Shown: positions 48,402-62,329 of the stretch, in pieces
Numbering within the stretch: the stretch's first letter is position 1
How the letters are laid out: the number at the start of each line of letters is the position of its first letter
Assembly (NCBI RefSeq): GCF_021155765.1
Contig: NC_060107.1
Coordinates: 2,608,501-2,672,500, forward strand
Length of the DNA stretch: 64,000 bases
Direction: 5' to 3'
DNA from: Diprion similis
Taxonomy: Eukaryota > Arthropoda > Insecta > Hymenoptera > Diprionidae
Made by a program: the position numbers and the translations under genes
Notes under the pieces: generated by a model
What the model was told of the DNA's origin: nothing
What the model saw: the letters and a program-made list of their open reading frames with translations, nothing else
Database searches by the model: none

Positions 48402-49234
48402 CAGTCGACTCTCGTTAATTCGAAAGTCGAGGGACTCTTAAAATATTACGAATTATCGAGTGTTCGAAATATGAAATGGTTCGGGATTTTTGAGAGAAAA
48501 TAAATAAAACTTCGAATTATTGAGTGTTGATCAATTATTATTTATTAACTGCTATTCTTAAACAATGGCAAAAGTTTAGCGGATACGTGTACATATTCAT
48601 AATGGGAATTAATTAATATTTGGAAAGAACTTCGTTATATTTGTTTGTTTCAAAGCATATTGCTGCTGCTCAGACTGCTCAATAACTTTTTTCAAGAAAA
48701 AAAGTGCCTGAAATGCAGTTTGAGCAGCATGAATTTTCTCCTTGTGCTTTATTATGGTTGAGAGAGTACTCAGAGGAATCTTAAATTCTTTTGCAACATC
48801 ACTTTTCTTCTCACCTCCCTCTACTTTTTCGATTACATTCTTCTTTTCAGCAATCGTCAAGCATTTATACTTTTAACGACGCATAACTAACACAAACTTT
48901 TAATCTGTATACAAACAACGAAAGAATAACAGTAACTGAGAATGAACTGAACAACCAATTCGTGCGGAAGTGTGTGTCGAACTAATCATAACAAAAACAA
49001 TCTTTCTGTCTCTTTCTCTCTGCGACTTCGAATTATCAAGTGTTTGACGCCGATGAGTTCGAATTAACGCGTGGTTTTATTACCTAACAATGTTTTTTTC
49101 GTTCGAATTACCGAGTGCATCAAAATGTATTGATTTGGTTCGAAATATCAAGAGATTTTCTAGGGAACTCGTGATAACTTTGAATTATAGAGAGGTTCGA
49201 ATTATCGCAGGTTTGAATTAACGAGAGTCGACTG
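48402..49234 (-). mobile_element. Internally deleted pogo/Tigger-type DNA transposon
   Basis: An 833-bp element with terminal inverted repeats CAGTCGACTCTCGTTAATTC on the left and the exact inverse GAATTAACGAGAGTCGACTG on the right, flanked by TA target-site copies (48400-48401 and 49235-49236). These ends are typical of pogo/Tigger elements. The inside carries a remnant transposase frame on the minus strand. Confidence 0.9.
48609..48887 (-). pseudogene. Pogo/Tigger transposase remnant: CENP-B-type HTH fused to the C-terminal tail
   Basis: On the minus strand the frame beginning near 48887 (KYKCLTIAEKKNVIEKVE, then KSDVAKEFKIPLSTLSTII) is the N-terminal CENP-B/pogo helix-turn-helix. An in-frame TAA three codons after the presumed ATG breaks the N-terminus. 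After KEKIHAA the frame runs directly into a segment (TAFQALFFLKKVIEQSE..LKQTNITKFF) like the extreme C-terminus of Tigger transposases. The DDE catalytic core is therefore missing and the element cannot move by itself. Confidence 0.8.
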
Positions 49235-51532
49235 TACTTCATTTTGCCCGCAAAAACAAATTTTTTGTTTTTTTTTCCCTCACATCTGAAAATTATTTTT
49301 ATTTTCTATGGTTACAATTAATAATAAAAAAAAAAAAAAACATTCAGCGTATTTGAGTCCTCGAAAACTAAGTATTTCCTTAAGTAGGTAACCCGTTTTT
49401 TCTCCCCCACCACCCCATTTACACACAAGTCCGTAAGGCGTCGACGTAAAAATAAATGAAAAATATTACAAACATTGGTAGCGACCTTTAAATATTTTCC
49501 CAGTTCCTCAAGCTTTAATGAAATTTGTTTTTTCTCTTTCAGCATTGGTCACAAATTTTTCGAGTGGTACCTCAGAAAACAAAAAAAAAAATAAAGTTAA
49601 AAAATAAACCACCCTAGTGATGCCTGCCCGTAGTATAATATACTCATACTCACCATGGACGAAATAAAGGAAAAAAGAATTCGGAGCTTTCATAATTTTT
49701 TGATGCTGCGCGGTTTTTTCCGTTTCCTATTTTCACGAAAAAACTCAAAACAGGAGGGTGGACGGGGAGGGGAGGGGAAATTAGCGCGAGCTTCTATGGC
49801 AGGCAACTAATACACACCGCTCGTCGTTAGCTCGATGTTTAATTTCGCTCTACCGCGGTAATTGCAAACCTGGAATATGGGGCATTCCGTATTCACCTCA
49901 TACGGGTGGATATTGCACGGCCCATTTACACATAGGCGAGTCTTTTTCAATTTAGACTCTGATTTTATTTCAACGGCCGGTTAATTATTCCATATTATTT
50001 GCAGCATTTTTGAAAAATGTGAGAAACAGAGAAAATTAGTCGAGTCTAAATAACAACGTTTAATGTCTTCCGTTTCACTTTTAGGGGGTTCTGGGGAGGG
50101 GGGGGGGGGGGGGTCCATCGACTAAAGTAGCTACCAGAACTATAGATCGCAGACGGCTGTCGATTTTTTCCTGAATTCTGTTTTGCCTTCCAAAAAACAT
50201 GCCTAAAGTTTACGGTGAGTCAAAAATTATTTAAACTTGGCTGATTTTGTATATACGACCGGAAACAAGATATCAAAAATCTGAAATGACAGATTGTTCG
50301 GAACAGTAAACAGTGTCTGCACACCAAATTTCAGCCAAAAATATTGAAAATTGTAAGAGGAGATACACTTTGGAAAATACAAAGTTTCTATTTTGAAAGA
50401 TTTTTCAATGTCACTATTTTTTTTCGTAAAGTATAGTCAATTTTGTGTAAAAAAGTCCTATACTGTTTATCGCTATCATGGATAGTTTAGGCGGTATGAA
50501 TTTTCAAAATGAAATTTTTGTTAAAATGACGATCTCGGCGGGTTTTCTGAATGGCGAGAAGTTTCGGCAAAGCTTTTTTTTTTTTTTGACCCAACAAGAA
50601 TATTCTGTAGCGTGGAAAAAAACGGGTTCAGCGAGAGCAATCTTGAGAGCAGATGCATACGTGTATAGTACATACATACCTGTGTACTATATGAACTCGT
50701 GCACGGTGATTTCACAAAGAGAAAAACGATTCTTTCTTTCCACTTTTTAATTTTTCTCCGTGAATATTTTCAAGTATTTTCTGCGGCAGGATTGTTTAAA
50801 GTAATCCATGATATTGCCGAAATAAATAAACAGCGAAAGAAACAGGGACGCGGGGTTTGGAGCTTGCAAGCACCCTGCGGTTATTCGTGTTTATTCCAAC
50901 GACAAAAGCTCGGGGGAGTGGAGGTGGGGATTTTTTTCACAAAGTGAAATGGTAATCCTGCAAGTGTAGGTTATACGAGACTAAATTTCGTCATACATAG
51001 CGAATAACAAACTTCTCCATGAATAAAAAGCTCCGAGGGTGAATTGGTTACCATTGCTGATGCAAAGTTTTCTGTGTTGAAAAAAAAAGCTCCGGGGATA
51101 TTTGCCACTCCAAGTCGTGCACGACGTTCACGAACGCGAATTGAATTGTACCGTATTAAGGTTCCTGGATGATCGTACAGGCAGCGAGCTTATTTCGCGT
51201 CGAGATAAAGCTCCGTGTATCCATTCTTTTGTGTAACCCAATTCGCGAGGGGTTGCAGACTGCGTGGGTCGCACTTTCCAAACGCGAATATAAAACCCCC
51301 GACAAAGGACTACCTGTGGAGAGCTTAGAAGTCGTCGACGTCCTTGTCGCGAAAGCTCACATCGGTGGGCCTGGAACCGATAACACTGCCCAGGCAAAAC
51401 ACGCGTCGCACACATTTCTGGTCCCTCCCCTCATTTATCGCCCCTGCAAGCTTACACCCTTCGATAATTTGTCGATTCCACCCCCGATTCATCGCACATC
51501 TATAGAACGAAACAAATTAACGGATCCAAGAG

Positions 51533-52125
51533 ATTCGACAATCAACCCTTAACTTTGATCACCGAGCTTGCGGCCACAGGGTAAAATTTTTTTTGGGTAG
51601 TAAAATATTTTTACATTGTTATACGTTCTCACAGAATTTGAGGCTAACTTCGAGTCGTCTTCGTCTGAGCTTTCGAAAAGTAAAAATATTGTCTGCAAGC
51701 TCTTGAAAGCTCTCAGCAGTGCACAAAAATTCACATAATAACAGTTCTCACCGCGACACGTTGAAGCCAAACGGTTATTGTTCGACGAAGAATCCCGCAA
51801 GCTCCGCAGAGAGTAAAATCCGAAAGCTTCAATTCCAAGAGTTTCGATAATCAACCCTTAACTTTGATCACGGAGCTTTTTTTTGGGTAGAAAAATGTCT
51901 TTACAATATTACACGTAGGTACTCACCGAGTTTGAGGCTGTCTTCGAGTCGTCTTCGTCTGAGCTTTCGGTGAGTCAGAATATCGTCTGCCAGCTTTCGA
52001 AAGCTCTCATCAACTCACAAAAATTCACATAACAACAATTCTTACCGCGACACGTTGAAGCAAAACGGTTTATGTTCGACGAAGAATCTCGCAAGCTCTG
52101 CAGAGAGTGAAATCCGAAAGCTTCA
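51533..52125. repeat. Tandem duplication of an approximately 300-bp unit
   Basis: Unit 1 (51533-51840) and unit 2 (51841-52125) share AATCAACCCTTAACTTTGAT, TTTGGGTAG, TCGAGTCGTCTTCGTCTGAG, ACCGCGACACGTTGAAGC and GTTCGACGAAGAATC. They abut the CpG-rich block at 52.14 kb. Confidence 0.85.
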
Positions 52126-52139
52126 CCGAGGCTCGATGA

Positions 52140-52560
52140 GCTTTTTCCCATGCTAAAAAACCCCGGTATAATCGTCGTCGCCGTGTCACTTCCGGCATTA
52201 GCCTCCGGCGATATCGCGATTTTGGGACATTTTTTGCATGCGGTATTTATCCAGAATATTTGCTGCCATCGGAACGTTCAGCGATTTTACTTATTCTCGA
52301 TTGTTTTCGCAGCACCAGATGCGAAACGGCGCGATTTTGGTTACGGCAATAACCGGAAGCAAGAAAGGAAGGAAGGCGAGCGACGCGCGCGAAGCTCTCT
52401 CGCCGACTGAGCGCCAACCTGAGAGACCATCGATTTTAAACCGCGCTCGCAATCCTCACCTGGCCGACCGGCGCGGCGCTGGCTGCGCAGATGCGCATCG
52501 AGAGCGCACGCAGAGTCCCAGCCTCTGGGTCCAGCCCTCGGAAAAACTGCGAAGAGTCGA
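52140..52560 (-). promoter_or_regulatory. CpG-rich promoter-like block with minus-strand splice donor
   Basis: This is the most CpG-dense non-coding block in the right half of the window (for example CGAGCGACGCGCGCGAAG). A strong minus-strand donor GGCCAG|GTGAGG places a possible exon end at 52460. A non-coding first exon of Ddr starting a little to the right would fit the acceptor at 42659. No transcript evidence is available; it could equally serve another gene. Confidence 0.3.
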
Positions 52561-55500
52561 ATTCGACCTTTGCGAAAAAACTGCGGGGCAAGAAAAAAAA
52601 AAAAAAAAACGGAGTTTACGACATCGCTTTGGGCTTGTAAATTTAAGTTGTACCGGCAATTTGTCGACAGATGCGTAGAGCTTTTCTCATAACGCTCGTT
52701 TCGACATGCGATCCGGTAAGTTGAAGCTTTTCGTAGGACTGAAAACGCCGAGAAAGAAAAATCTTAGATTCATCTCTATTTCAAGCTCTGAAATTTAGAA
52801 AATCACTGATAATGATTTAATTTTGCAATTTCATTTTACTCAAAACGACGTTTTTTTTTGTTTTTTTTTTTGTCAATGATTTTCACACTATAGTACATAT
52901 ATTGCTAGACCGTTTGTTAGATTTTCACATAATTTGGTAAAAAATGTTTAATTCTGCAATTCTTGCGTAGACTGAGATTATTTATATTCATAAACTAGAT
53001 CGTGTCTATGAGTCATGAGTTAAAAACTACGATAAAATTACAAAATACAAAGAATTTATCGAATCTCATCACGTCTTTGATTTATAAACAACAGATTCTC
53101 ATAGTTTTGACCTTGAATCATTCTAGTTCTTATAAAATTTACTGATCAGAATACAATCCTACAAAATTCCATAAAAAACGTTTCAACTGTTTTGTCTTCA
53201 TAAAATGTTGTAAGACTTTGTTTAACAGTAAACCGCGTATAAACTTGACCGAAAATAAATTATTTTTCAAATCTAAGCTCCAATTTTTTTATCAATTGGA
53301 AGGTTCTCTTAATTTTCTTGACTAAAATTTCACTCCTGCCAAAAAAAAAAAAAAATGAAAAAATAAAAAAAAAGTGAACGATTGTTTTGTTTTTCCAGAG
53401 ATTTAGAGAGCACTCTAAATATTCTTTGGTAAAATATAACTTCTCGATATCGAAACGGTGAGGCTTGACTTGGAAAAATTTTGAAAAACCCTTCTCTACC
53501 AATAAGCAGCCACCTAAGGTTGTAGGTCGACCACCCTTCAGCACTCGTTCGATCGCGGGGTTTCAGGCAGCATTGACCATGAATAAATTAGCCAGCATCA
53601 GCGATTGGGCGGACCGAAGGAGAGCAACATCGTCGGTGAAGTGTCCGAACCCAATTCCGCTAAAAGCAGGCGTTTAATTCGCGGGAACATCAGCAGGCAA
53701 TGATTATAATAGCGGGGGATTTTTATAGGGGAGAAATTTCTTTCGCGAAGATTTTCGAGCGTCGAAATTCCGAAAATCATCCCGACGCGCAGTTGAACGC
53801 TTGCGATCACTGAAATTGCCGGGTCCCGAGTCGTCTGCAGCAAGTCGGGCGAAAATTAAAGGGATGAAAGGGGTGGCTGGCTGGCGGTAAGTGGGGTCGA
53901 TATCCCTGCAGCTCCTTAACACCATCAGCAGCAGTTCAGTTTCGTTGCTGTTTAGGAAATCCCCTCATGTTTAGCTAGTTGGTTCTCCAAAAAACCTTTT
54001 TGTCTATTAGAAAACGACCACCCATTGCGAATCGTATCGTGATTTTAAGGGATGATGCTACCCTGTGTTTGACGAAATCGAGACTCATTTTTTGCAATTT
54101 ATGTAAGAAAAATGAGTCAACATTTTTTCATTCTGTAATTAGAATGAAAATATTTATTCAAAATGCTTTTATTTCAGTAAAGAAACATTTTATCGCCGAT
54201 TTTCGAATGTTTTGGACATCTTTCAGAAATTGAGGATTTTTCTTTTTTTCTTCTTCTTGTTTGCAAGAATCGCGTCATTTCTATTCTATAATTCTATAAT
54301 ATAATTTTAGAAAATAAATAGCGGCAATATATTTGACAATTATTTAATTTAATATAAGTATTGAAGTACAGGCTAGAAATTTTAATTTTTTTATTTTTCA
54401 ACTGTTTTGAAATAAAACGGCAATGAAAGGAAACTCGTTTTTTTCACGCGATTTTTAAGCTATAAGAAAAAAAAACGAAAAAGATTTTGAAAAAAAGATA
54501 TCAAAATCCAGTGAAGTGCGCAAGCTTTTCCAGAAATATTAATTTTCAGAAAAAAATTTACGTCCATTTGAAGGAAAAAGTTTTGCTTTTCTTTTTATTG
54601 AAAAAATCGGGCACAAAATCGTTAAATTTCAACGAATCGAAAAATCTTACGTATTTCACTTCAGAAAATGTCATTATAAATAAAGCTACGGTTGAAAAAA
54701 CGAATATTCTTCCGTTCCTCGTCCTTTTCTTATGAAAAAACGTGGTAATAAACAAAAAAAAAAAAAAAAAGCAATTCAAATTTTGCTATGGATAATTTTG
54801 AACGAGAACGTGTCGGTTTTGGGAAACTTTGAATATGGCGACTGTTACCTTGTTTCTCGGGCTGCCTCCGGTAGATTTTTATTTATTTTATTTTTTTTTA
54901 TTCAATTTACATTTCGAAAACATTTCTTCACTCTTATTACAGCGTGAATAACAACTGAACTTGTAATATGCGCGTAAAAAAGGGTTTATCGGCGAGCGAA
55001 GTCGAGGCGCGACGAAATAAAGGATGAAATAAGGATGGTCTGGATTTCGGTTTTACTACAGCGGTTTTTGAGGGATGAGGAGGTTGAAACTCTTTATTTA
55101 CTCTTTAAAGCTGCCCTACACGCAAGCTGTTTCCTTCTCTTAATTTTAATTCTCGTTGTATGGTGTATTATTTATCCATATACCAAGAGAGCGGAATATC
55201 ATTATCATTATAATAATTACTATACGAGTATATGTATATACATATTTATCATATATATTTATATTGCAGACACGCGTCTCACCCCGATGTTAATTTTTTA
55301 ATTTCTAGTCTTTTTCCGAGTCCGTACGTTTCGTCCTGCAGGTCACATGCCGTGGATGAAAACGAAAGAGTAAAAAATACTTAATTGCAGGTTTAAGCAC
55401 ATCCTCGAGCTCAGGGTGAAAAACCGCGGTTTCCCTCCCTTACTCCCTCGGGTTTCTCATGTAGCAGCCGTTCACAATTACCTTTCCATGTCGTCATTTG

Positions 55501-58500
55501 CATAAGATTTTCCACCCCGACCTTATTACCAGCATTTTACGGCGCGTTGTTGTTGTTTTTTTTTTTAATTTTTTTTTTTTGGTGTTGTTTTATTTTTTAT
55601 TTTTCTGTTTTTCTTTCCTCTTTCATTTCATTTCTCACGCTCTGTTTAGATTTGGTAGAGAAAAGTAAGTAACGAGAGGAAAGAAAAAAAAAAAAAACAA
55701 AAAAAAAAAAAAAACGAACAACCTCCCTGCAAAATGATGATCCAACGAAATTTGACCCGCTCAAAAATCCCCGGCAACTGTGGATGGATCGTTTTATCCG
55801 TACTTCTATGATCACGGATTCAAGGGTTGGAAGCGATATACATAAAATATAGATATGATATTCGGATTCGAAAATCATGCGGCAAAATCGAGTCGCGTTT
55901 GTATGGAATTTTTATCCATATAAGCGAATAAAGCGAACCGATTTCGGTTTCCTGAATTATTCACGGGTAAATCAAGCCCCTTTCCCCGGACACCTCGGTC
56001 ACGCCACGTCTGTTTCCTCCCCCTCCCCCTCCCCTTCGCCATCATCTCTCATCCCTCATCCCTTATACCGCTGATCATCCCGGCGTCGAGACTTCGGTCC
56101 GTCCAGCTGTTCTGGCCTCTCTGGAGTTGCGTGCAGCCCCGCAAAACGTTCCGAGGTTTAAGGGATGGGGGTGAGGGGGTGAGGGAGTGACGCCGCGCCG
56201 ACCGGGATCTGCACCATGTGCCAACTTAACTAAAGAGCTTAGGAGCTTAGTTAATTGATGCATCGTGCATAGTTAGAGCGACATTACCCCACCTTCGATA
56301 CTGTTTAGTTCTTGTTCCCCGGTCGATTCGATAAAGCTCACCCCCATCGTGTGGCTGAGAGGGCGTTGAATTTTGGAAGGTGTAGAAATTGTGTATTTGA
56401 TAAAGATTCACCGGCCTGAACCTGATTCTAGAATTTTTAGGAAAGGAGGGAAAAAAGTCGTTAAAAAATTCAGCAATATTATTTCCGCTTTTTTGCTGTA
56501 GAAATATGAGCGAGATCGAAAAATGCAAGTGAAACTTTTTTCCTCAGTGCGTTAAATTCGATTTTGTGACACTAGTGCGGTAATGTGCTATTTTCCGCAT
56601 TCTGATTTGGGTACGCAAAGTAGAATTTTTCGCACTTGGCTGGAAGAAAGTTTTTACACGGCAATCAGAATTCAACGTTCAAAAGTACTAGATTCTGGTG
56701 CTTTTGATCAAATTCAATTCTGTCACAGAATGAAGATGTTGAATGTTTTTATTTCGTGTTTTTAACCCTTTCAGTCATAGAAGCCACTATGGAGGCACCC
56801 TATTTTTTTTTTCTTTCTCTTTTCGTAATTTTTTTTTTCATTTATTCCATGCAAAATCCTGAATTTTTTTCTTGCACTATGAACATATGAACAAAAAGAT
56901 ATTTTCGTGGATGCAATTGATTAGCGGAGAAATTTAATCGTAAACGTATAATAAAACGATTGGAATTCATTCGTTGACAAACAGAGATCTCATAATGGCC
57001 ATTAGATTTACAAAATTCAATGCATAAGGGTAGTTTTCACCCTCCTGAGGGGTGCATATAGATAGTATTAGGGGTTGCGCCTTTCCTCGGCCGAAAATCG
57101 TACTCTCTTTAAATAAGTATTCATATAAATCTCATTCATGAACATTATCTAAAACAATATTTATAATTCACCCCATTTTCACACCGTTTTAGGGGTTGTT
57201 TTTAGTTTTAATAAAATTTTGACGTCATATTCGCATTCAGTGTCGAATTACTCACAGGGAGCATATGTAAAAAAAAAAAAAAAATAAAACCGTTTTTGAC
57301 CGCCCTTAAATTATTCATACATTACTCGATTTTTTCACCCGAAAAAATTGAGCAAATTGAACCGATCAATTATCACGACCATAGAAGTCGACGTGAATCT
57401 CGCGTCGGCTTTTCACCCATGAGAATATATATTATAAAGATCAGGCTTTCGCGTTCGAATCGTAAGTTGGGTTATTTATGCAAGTTGCAACAGTTTAGCA
57501 CGAGGGGGTGGAAAGTTTGTCTTGGATATCCGCGTGCGGATGAAATGTATAAGGCAGAGAGATCAGAGGAAGCGGATTGGGGTGAGGGAGACTCTCGAGG
57601 GCCACAAATCTGCGAAGATATTGGCACTCGGTGGCGCCTTTTCCAGGCCCGCGTCGCCCTCAGCTTTTCATCCCCTAGCGGAGCGCTTCTTCCCTCTTCG
57701 CTCTTCGAGGGCGCTTTTTCTCCTCGCGGGGAATTACAAGTTGTACCTTTGCTTCGCCGTTTCTGCGGAGTAAAACTTGCGAGTATTATCATTGTAATCT
57801 CTACCGAATTTCTTAAGCCACCCCCTCCACCCTTATTTTCCTTCATCCCTGCATCGAGGTGATAAAATCGAGACTGAGTGCATCGCGAGACGGATAGAAG
57901 GACGAAGGAGGGAGAAAAATAGGAGAATAAAATGTGAAAAACGTTAGGGGGTGGAAACGGGGGCTGAAAAGCGTGGTGGACTACATTCAGCGTTCGCGGA
58001 TTTCGCATATTTTGTATTATTATGAACGTACCTTATGCCGCGGGGGTAGTCAGTCGGGCGGCTAGGCTTTCTCACCCTCTGAAAAGAAACTTTTCGACTA
58101 AATTCTCGACGCTATCCTCCCCCAACCCCTCAGATTCTCACGCCCTGTCAGCAAACCCCTGACGTTTCCTGTGAAAACCTTTCCCGGAAATATATGTATA
58201 TCGCGATGTGAATACAATATGGATGTGAATGTGAGCTGAAAGCTCGGAAGGAAATGAAAATGAGAGACTTTCGAAGCGATAATAATTACACAATATTGCA
58301 GGGAGAAGGAATTTTCAATTTTTCAACCCCCTTTTTGCTTTTCTTTCTTTCTTCCTTCCTTCTTCCACTCTCATCGATTCTACACGTAATTCGTCTTATT
58401 TTTTCAGTCACACGTTATAAATTATTGACCCTGTAAATAGAAGCAAATTAAAAAGTTATAAAAAATTTATTAATAAACAAAAAAGTTTATTGAATTTAAT

Positions 58501-60059
58501 TTCAACGATAATTGCTTACATAATCGATACATCGGTTCACAATATTATGTAAACCATCCACACATGGAGTAAAATCTCATTACTTTAAAGGCAGGAAATA
58601 ATTATTGGTGGAAAATTCGTTCACCGCGTTGAAACGACGAGATTCCCTTACTCGGGGGTAAGCTGTATAAAATATTACCTCGACGGCTCGACTCGAGTCG
58701 CGTCGCGTCGGTGGGTCCGGTGTGGGTGGATCCCTTTCCTCGTGCTTTTTTCTTTATCCATCCATCCTCCCTCTCTCGAGGCGAGCTTTTCTCCATAAAC
58801 TCGTCTTTTCGACGGTCTACGCGCGACATCCACTTCAGCTCGTTGTTTCCTCCCTTCTCTGATTTTATCCTCATATTTTCTTTACCCCCCCCCCCCCCCC
58901 CCCCTCCCGGGAAAGCGGACGTGAAGTAAAGATAAACAAAATTCGGTTCTCGAAATGTCGAGTATTTCTTAACTTTCTGCAAACATTTGAGTAGACAATA
59001 ATGTTAGAAATTTATTTCCATAAAGGTGCGAAGATTTTCTTTCTTTTTTTTGCTTATCCTTCCCCTTCCGCTAGACAGAAACAAGGGATGAGAAGAGAGA
59101 GAGAGAGACAGAGAGAGAAAAAAAGGAATCCGCATTAGTTGGGAAATCGTCGTCGAGGATTAAAGGCATAAACGTTGCGGGGATCACTGATTTTAGATTC
59201 CGGTGCAAGATTTACGAGGGAGGATTCGCCTTCTACGATTTTCTCTCAAACCCATGCAAATTTATACGGTAAATAGTAATCCTGCCTCCCCTTCCCCTCC
59301 CTCCACCCCCCATCACGCCCTTGCCTCTCTTTGGCGGCGGGCCATCCACTCTTCTTCTTTTTCTTTTTTTTTTCTTTTGCTTCTTTTTCGCCTCTCCCTC
59401 TCGTGTATAATATAAGTAAGGGGAATAAATTTTGGTAAAATCGGGGGTTGTGTCTGGTCGGAAAGGGACGCGATCACTTCCGGCGTGTGTCTGAGTTTTT
59501 TTTTGGTTGCTTTTCCAACGGCTGTCGCTACTGGATTCTGGTATATGTAGAGATAATAATTAATTAGCCCCGAGTGTTTCTTGGCTGAATGTTTTTCGAA
59601 AAGTCACTTGCAATCAACCCCTCGACCTCACCTTTCGGAGCGAAATTGGTGAAAAATATTTCTCTCGATTAATTCTAATCGAAAGAAATTCTGTACCGTG
59701 AATATTTCGCAAATCATGTAATGTAATATATTATAATATTCGGAGAGAAATGCTCGTTTGTGAGTAAATTAAATTCGAAGAATTCAATTAGATATTCGAA
59801 AGTTTTTTATTAGCTAGAAAGTTAACGGGCTTCTCAAGTTTGCTGATTCTCTTTTTTTTTTTTTTCTTCTACAAACCTTCTTTTAGGTGTTTATATTTTT
59901 TATATATACACGGTTAATTTACGTTTAATAACATTTTATTACTTATTATCAAAATTTATTATCAACTTCGATTTCAAATTGTGTAATAATAATATATTGT
60001 GTATTTCTAACCGAATCAGTAATAAAAATGATGATATCGCGAGAATGTATCAACAAAAT

Positions 60060-60240
60060 TGAATCAAAATTTGTACCCTGAGGTTTTTCGGATCGCTAAT
60101 CACGAATCTGAGATCAAATTTTCAAAATTCGTAATGCTGGATCCATTACAATGGTTCAAAAAAAAAAGTCACATTTTCATGTAATATGGAATCCTTAAAT
60201 CGTCAATCGGGAATCTGAATTTAGATTTTGAAATTCGAAT
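60060..60240. repeat. Interspersed repeat, third locus of the ATCCATTACAATGG family
   Basis: GATCGCTAATCACGAATCTG, then TTTTCAAAATTCGTAATG and GGATCCATTACAATGGTTCA resemble 35400-35760 and 19960-20200. Confidence 0.5.
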
Positions 60241-62329
60241 TTGGGATTCAGGTTCGCAGGAATCGGTGATTCAACAGGGAATCGAGCTGCCACACAGACG
60301 TTCCTTCGAGGACCCTGATGCTGACTATTATCAATAGCTCGTCATTACAATTAAACATTAATCACGTATTTGGGCTCAATGTGTCATGGGTATTGGACGT
60401 GTCCATCTGACGAGCCGTTTCATTGGGGGCTGAGCTTCAGACGCGTCGAATAATCTGCACACATGCTACTTGTCCGTATCCATATATATACCCAATTCCC
60501 AGGAACACGTTTCACAAGGTGTCACACACGTTATACAATTCATCAGCCACCGAATTTCCCTCATAATTTTTCACCCCCAGCCTTTTTCCTTACTTCATTT
60601 TGATCGTTTATAACGAGTGAAAGTTTTCAAATAACGGAATCAATCTTGCCATGGAATTCTGCTTTTTTTTACACCTTTGAACGACTCCAACTCCTTACGA
60701 AGGGGCTGAAATTCCGATTTTGAAAAGTGCCGAAAGCGCAAAATTCCGAATTTTTTTCATGGCGAAACTTAAAGTAATGAAATTAAATTTTGACGAAACA
60801 TCAAACTTGCGAAAATGAGAAAATTTATTAATCCAAAACATCGAAATTTCTAATGATCGAAAGATTTCAGTCTCGTTGAAATATCACCGCTTTGATCGTT
60901 CTTTGTTTGCTATAAAATTGTGACGGAATTGCTTGTATAATATACAAACACATTCATGCAGCATCTGGTTCTGCGGAGGCAACGAGATCCGAGTCAGTAG
61001 TCGGGATGCAGATGATGTCCCGGAGCGGAAGCTGCAGACCGAGTGCTTTCACGTTGCCCAATTTGGATTCCTATATTGTCCACGACGCTCGTTTCGGTGT
61101 CCAATAAAATGGAAATGTTCACCCCGCGGCGCTACGACGGCTTACATAGTTTTCCTTCTTCCGGTAACGCGGAAAAACCGAGAGGAAAGAAGAAACGAGA
61201 CTTGTTGATGTAACTTCCTTAGTCCACCCCTCCCCCCCCCTCACCCCTGCATCTTGACAAAATCGATCTTCTCAAAGACTCTGACTTCAATAGTAAATCG
61301 TTAGTAAAGAAGTTAGAAAAAAGTGTTTTTTAGAAATTTTATTCAACGATGAAGTTTTTTTTTTTCTCTCGTTATTCTCTTCTTCACGATTCTAAGAAAA
61401 TTGCATGATTTTCTCATCGCTTTTCGATTTTTACGTACGCGGTAAAGTAAAATTATACACTGAAAATTAATAACCAAAAATGTAAGGTCGGTAAATATTT
61501 GAAAATCGAAATTTTTCAAGCTTCATTCTTCAAATTTTAAAATATTTTTCAACGTTTTTCCTTACGATTTTTCACCAACGAGCACTTCTTTAAAAGATCG
61601 ATTTTTCAAGATGGAGGACTAGCGTAAAATACTTCCAAAAAATTTTGACGACCATTCTATTTCTTTTCGAAAATATTTCTTCGCTCAAAGGCGATGGTTT
61701 TAATTGATGGAACCGGTAATATGTATGTTAATCCACGTAATACGAGATGTGAATAACGATTTTTTTTCTCTCGATCGGAATAATTTATTTCAGTTTGAAA
61801 AAATTAATCATCGGCAGTGTTTACTGGTGAAGATGAATTTGGAAAAACTTTCAGATAATTAACTATAACTGATAAATATAAAAATTATATTCGCGGATAT
61901 TGTTGGCGAATTTCTCTCGCAAAAATAGGATTCGTCTTTTCGTTTTTCAAACATGTAAATCGTTCGACTTGACAGTGAATCTTAATCAGTCCTGACCAGT
62001 CGGTCTTTTATTTTGCATAATTATAACGAATGACTCCTCCGACGTACCTCCTACCTACCTACCTACCTTCCGACAATTTGAATCTGACTTTTAAATCATC
62101 TCACCGCATACGATGTGCGGTAATTTTAAACACGCCAACGGCACTTTTTACTGGCCGTGTTTTTCGTTGAGGCGTCGAGCCGATTTTGCGCCAGTCATCG
62201 TCTGTCGGTTTAAGAGCGGTGAAAAATTGTCTTAACTTCGTAAAAGGGATCCAATTTCAATCCAGCCCTTGTAACATTGCCAGAAACAATTCGAAAAAAT
62301 ATAGTATATAGGGTATTCCACGCTAACTC

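Larger units (their letters stand above)
42660..51532. other. Upstream region or 5' UTR intron of Ddr; no recognised coding gene
   Basis: Open frames exist (for example 42811-43443 and 43830-44372) but lack domains, codon-bias evidence or splice context, and several run through duplicated repeats. Recognisable content is limited to the tandem hairpin units, the second foldback copy and the pogo-like element listed separately. Confidence 0.5.

Noticed and set aside
57296..58008. Two overlapping long frames on opposite strands (188 and 178 codons)
   Set aside because: They share the same GC-rich stretch, show no domain, signal peptide or splice context, and are rich in residues that come from simple-sequence runs.
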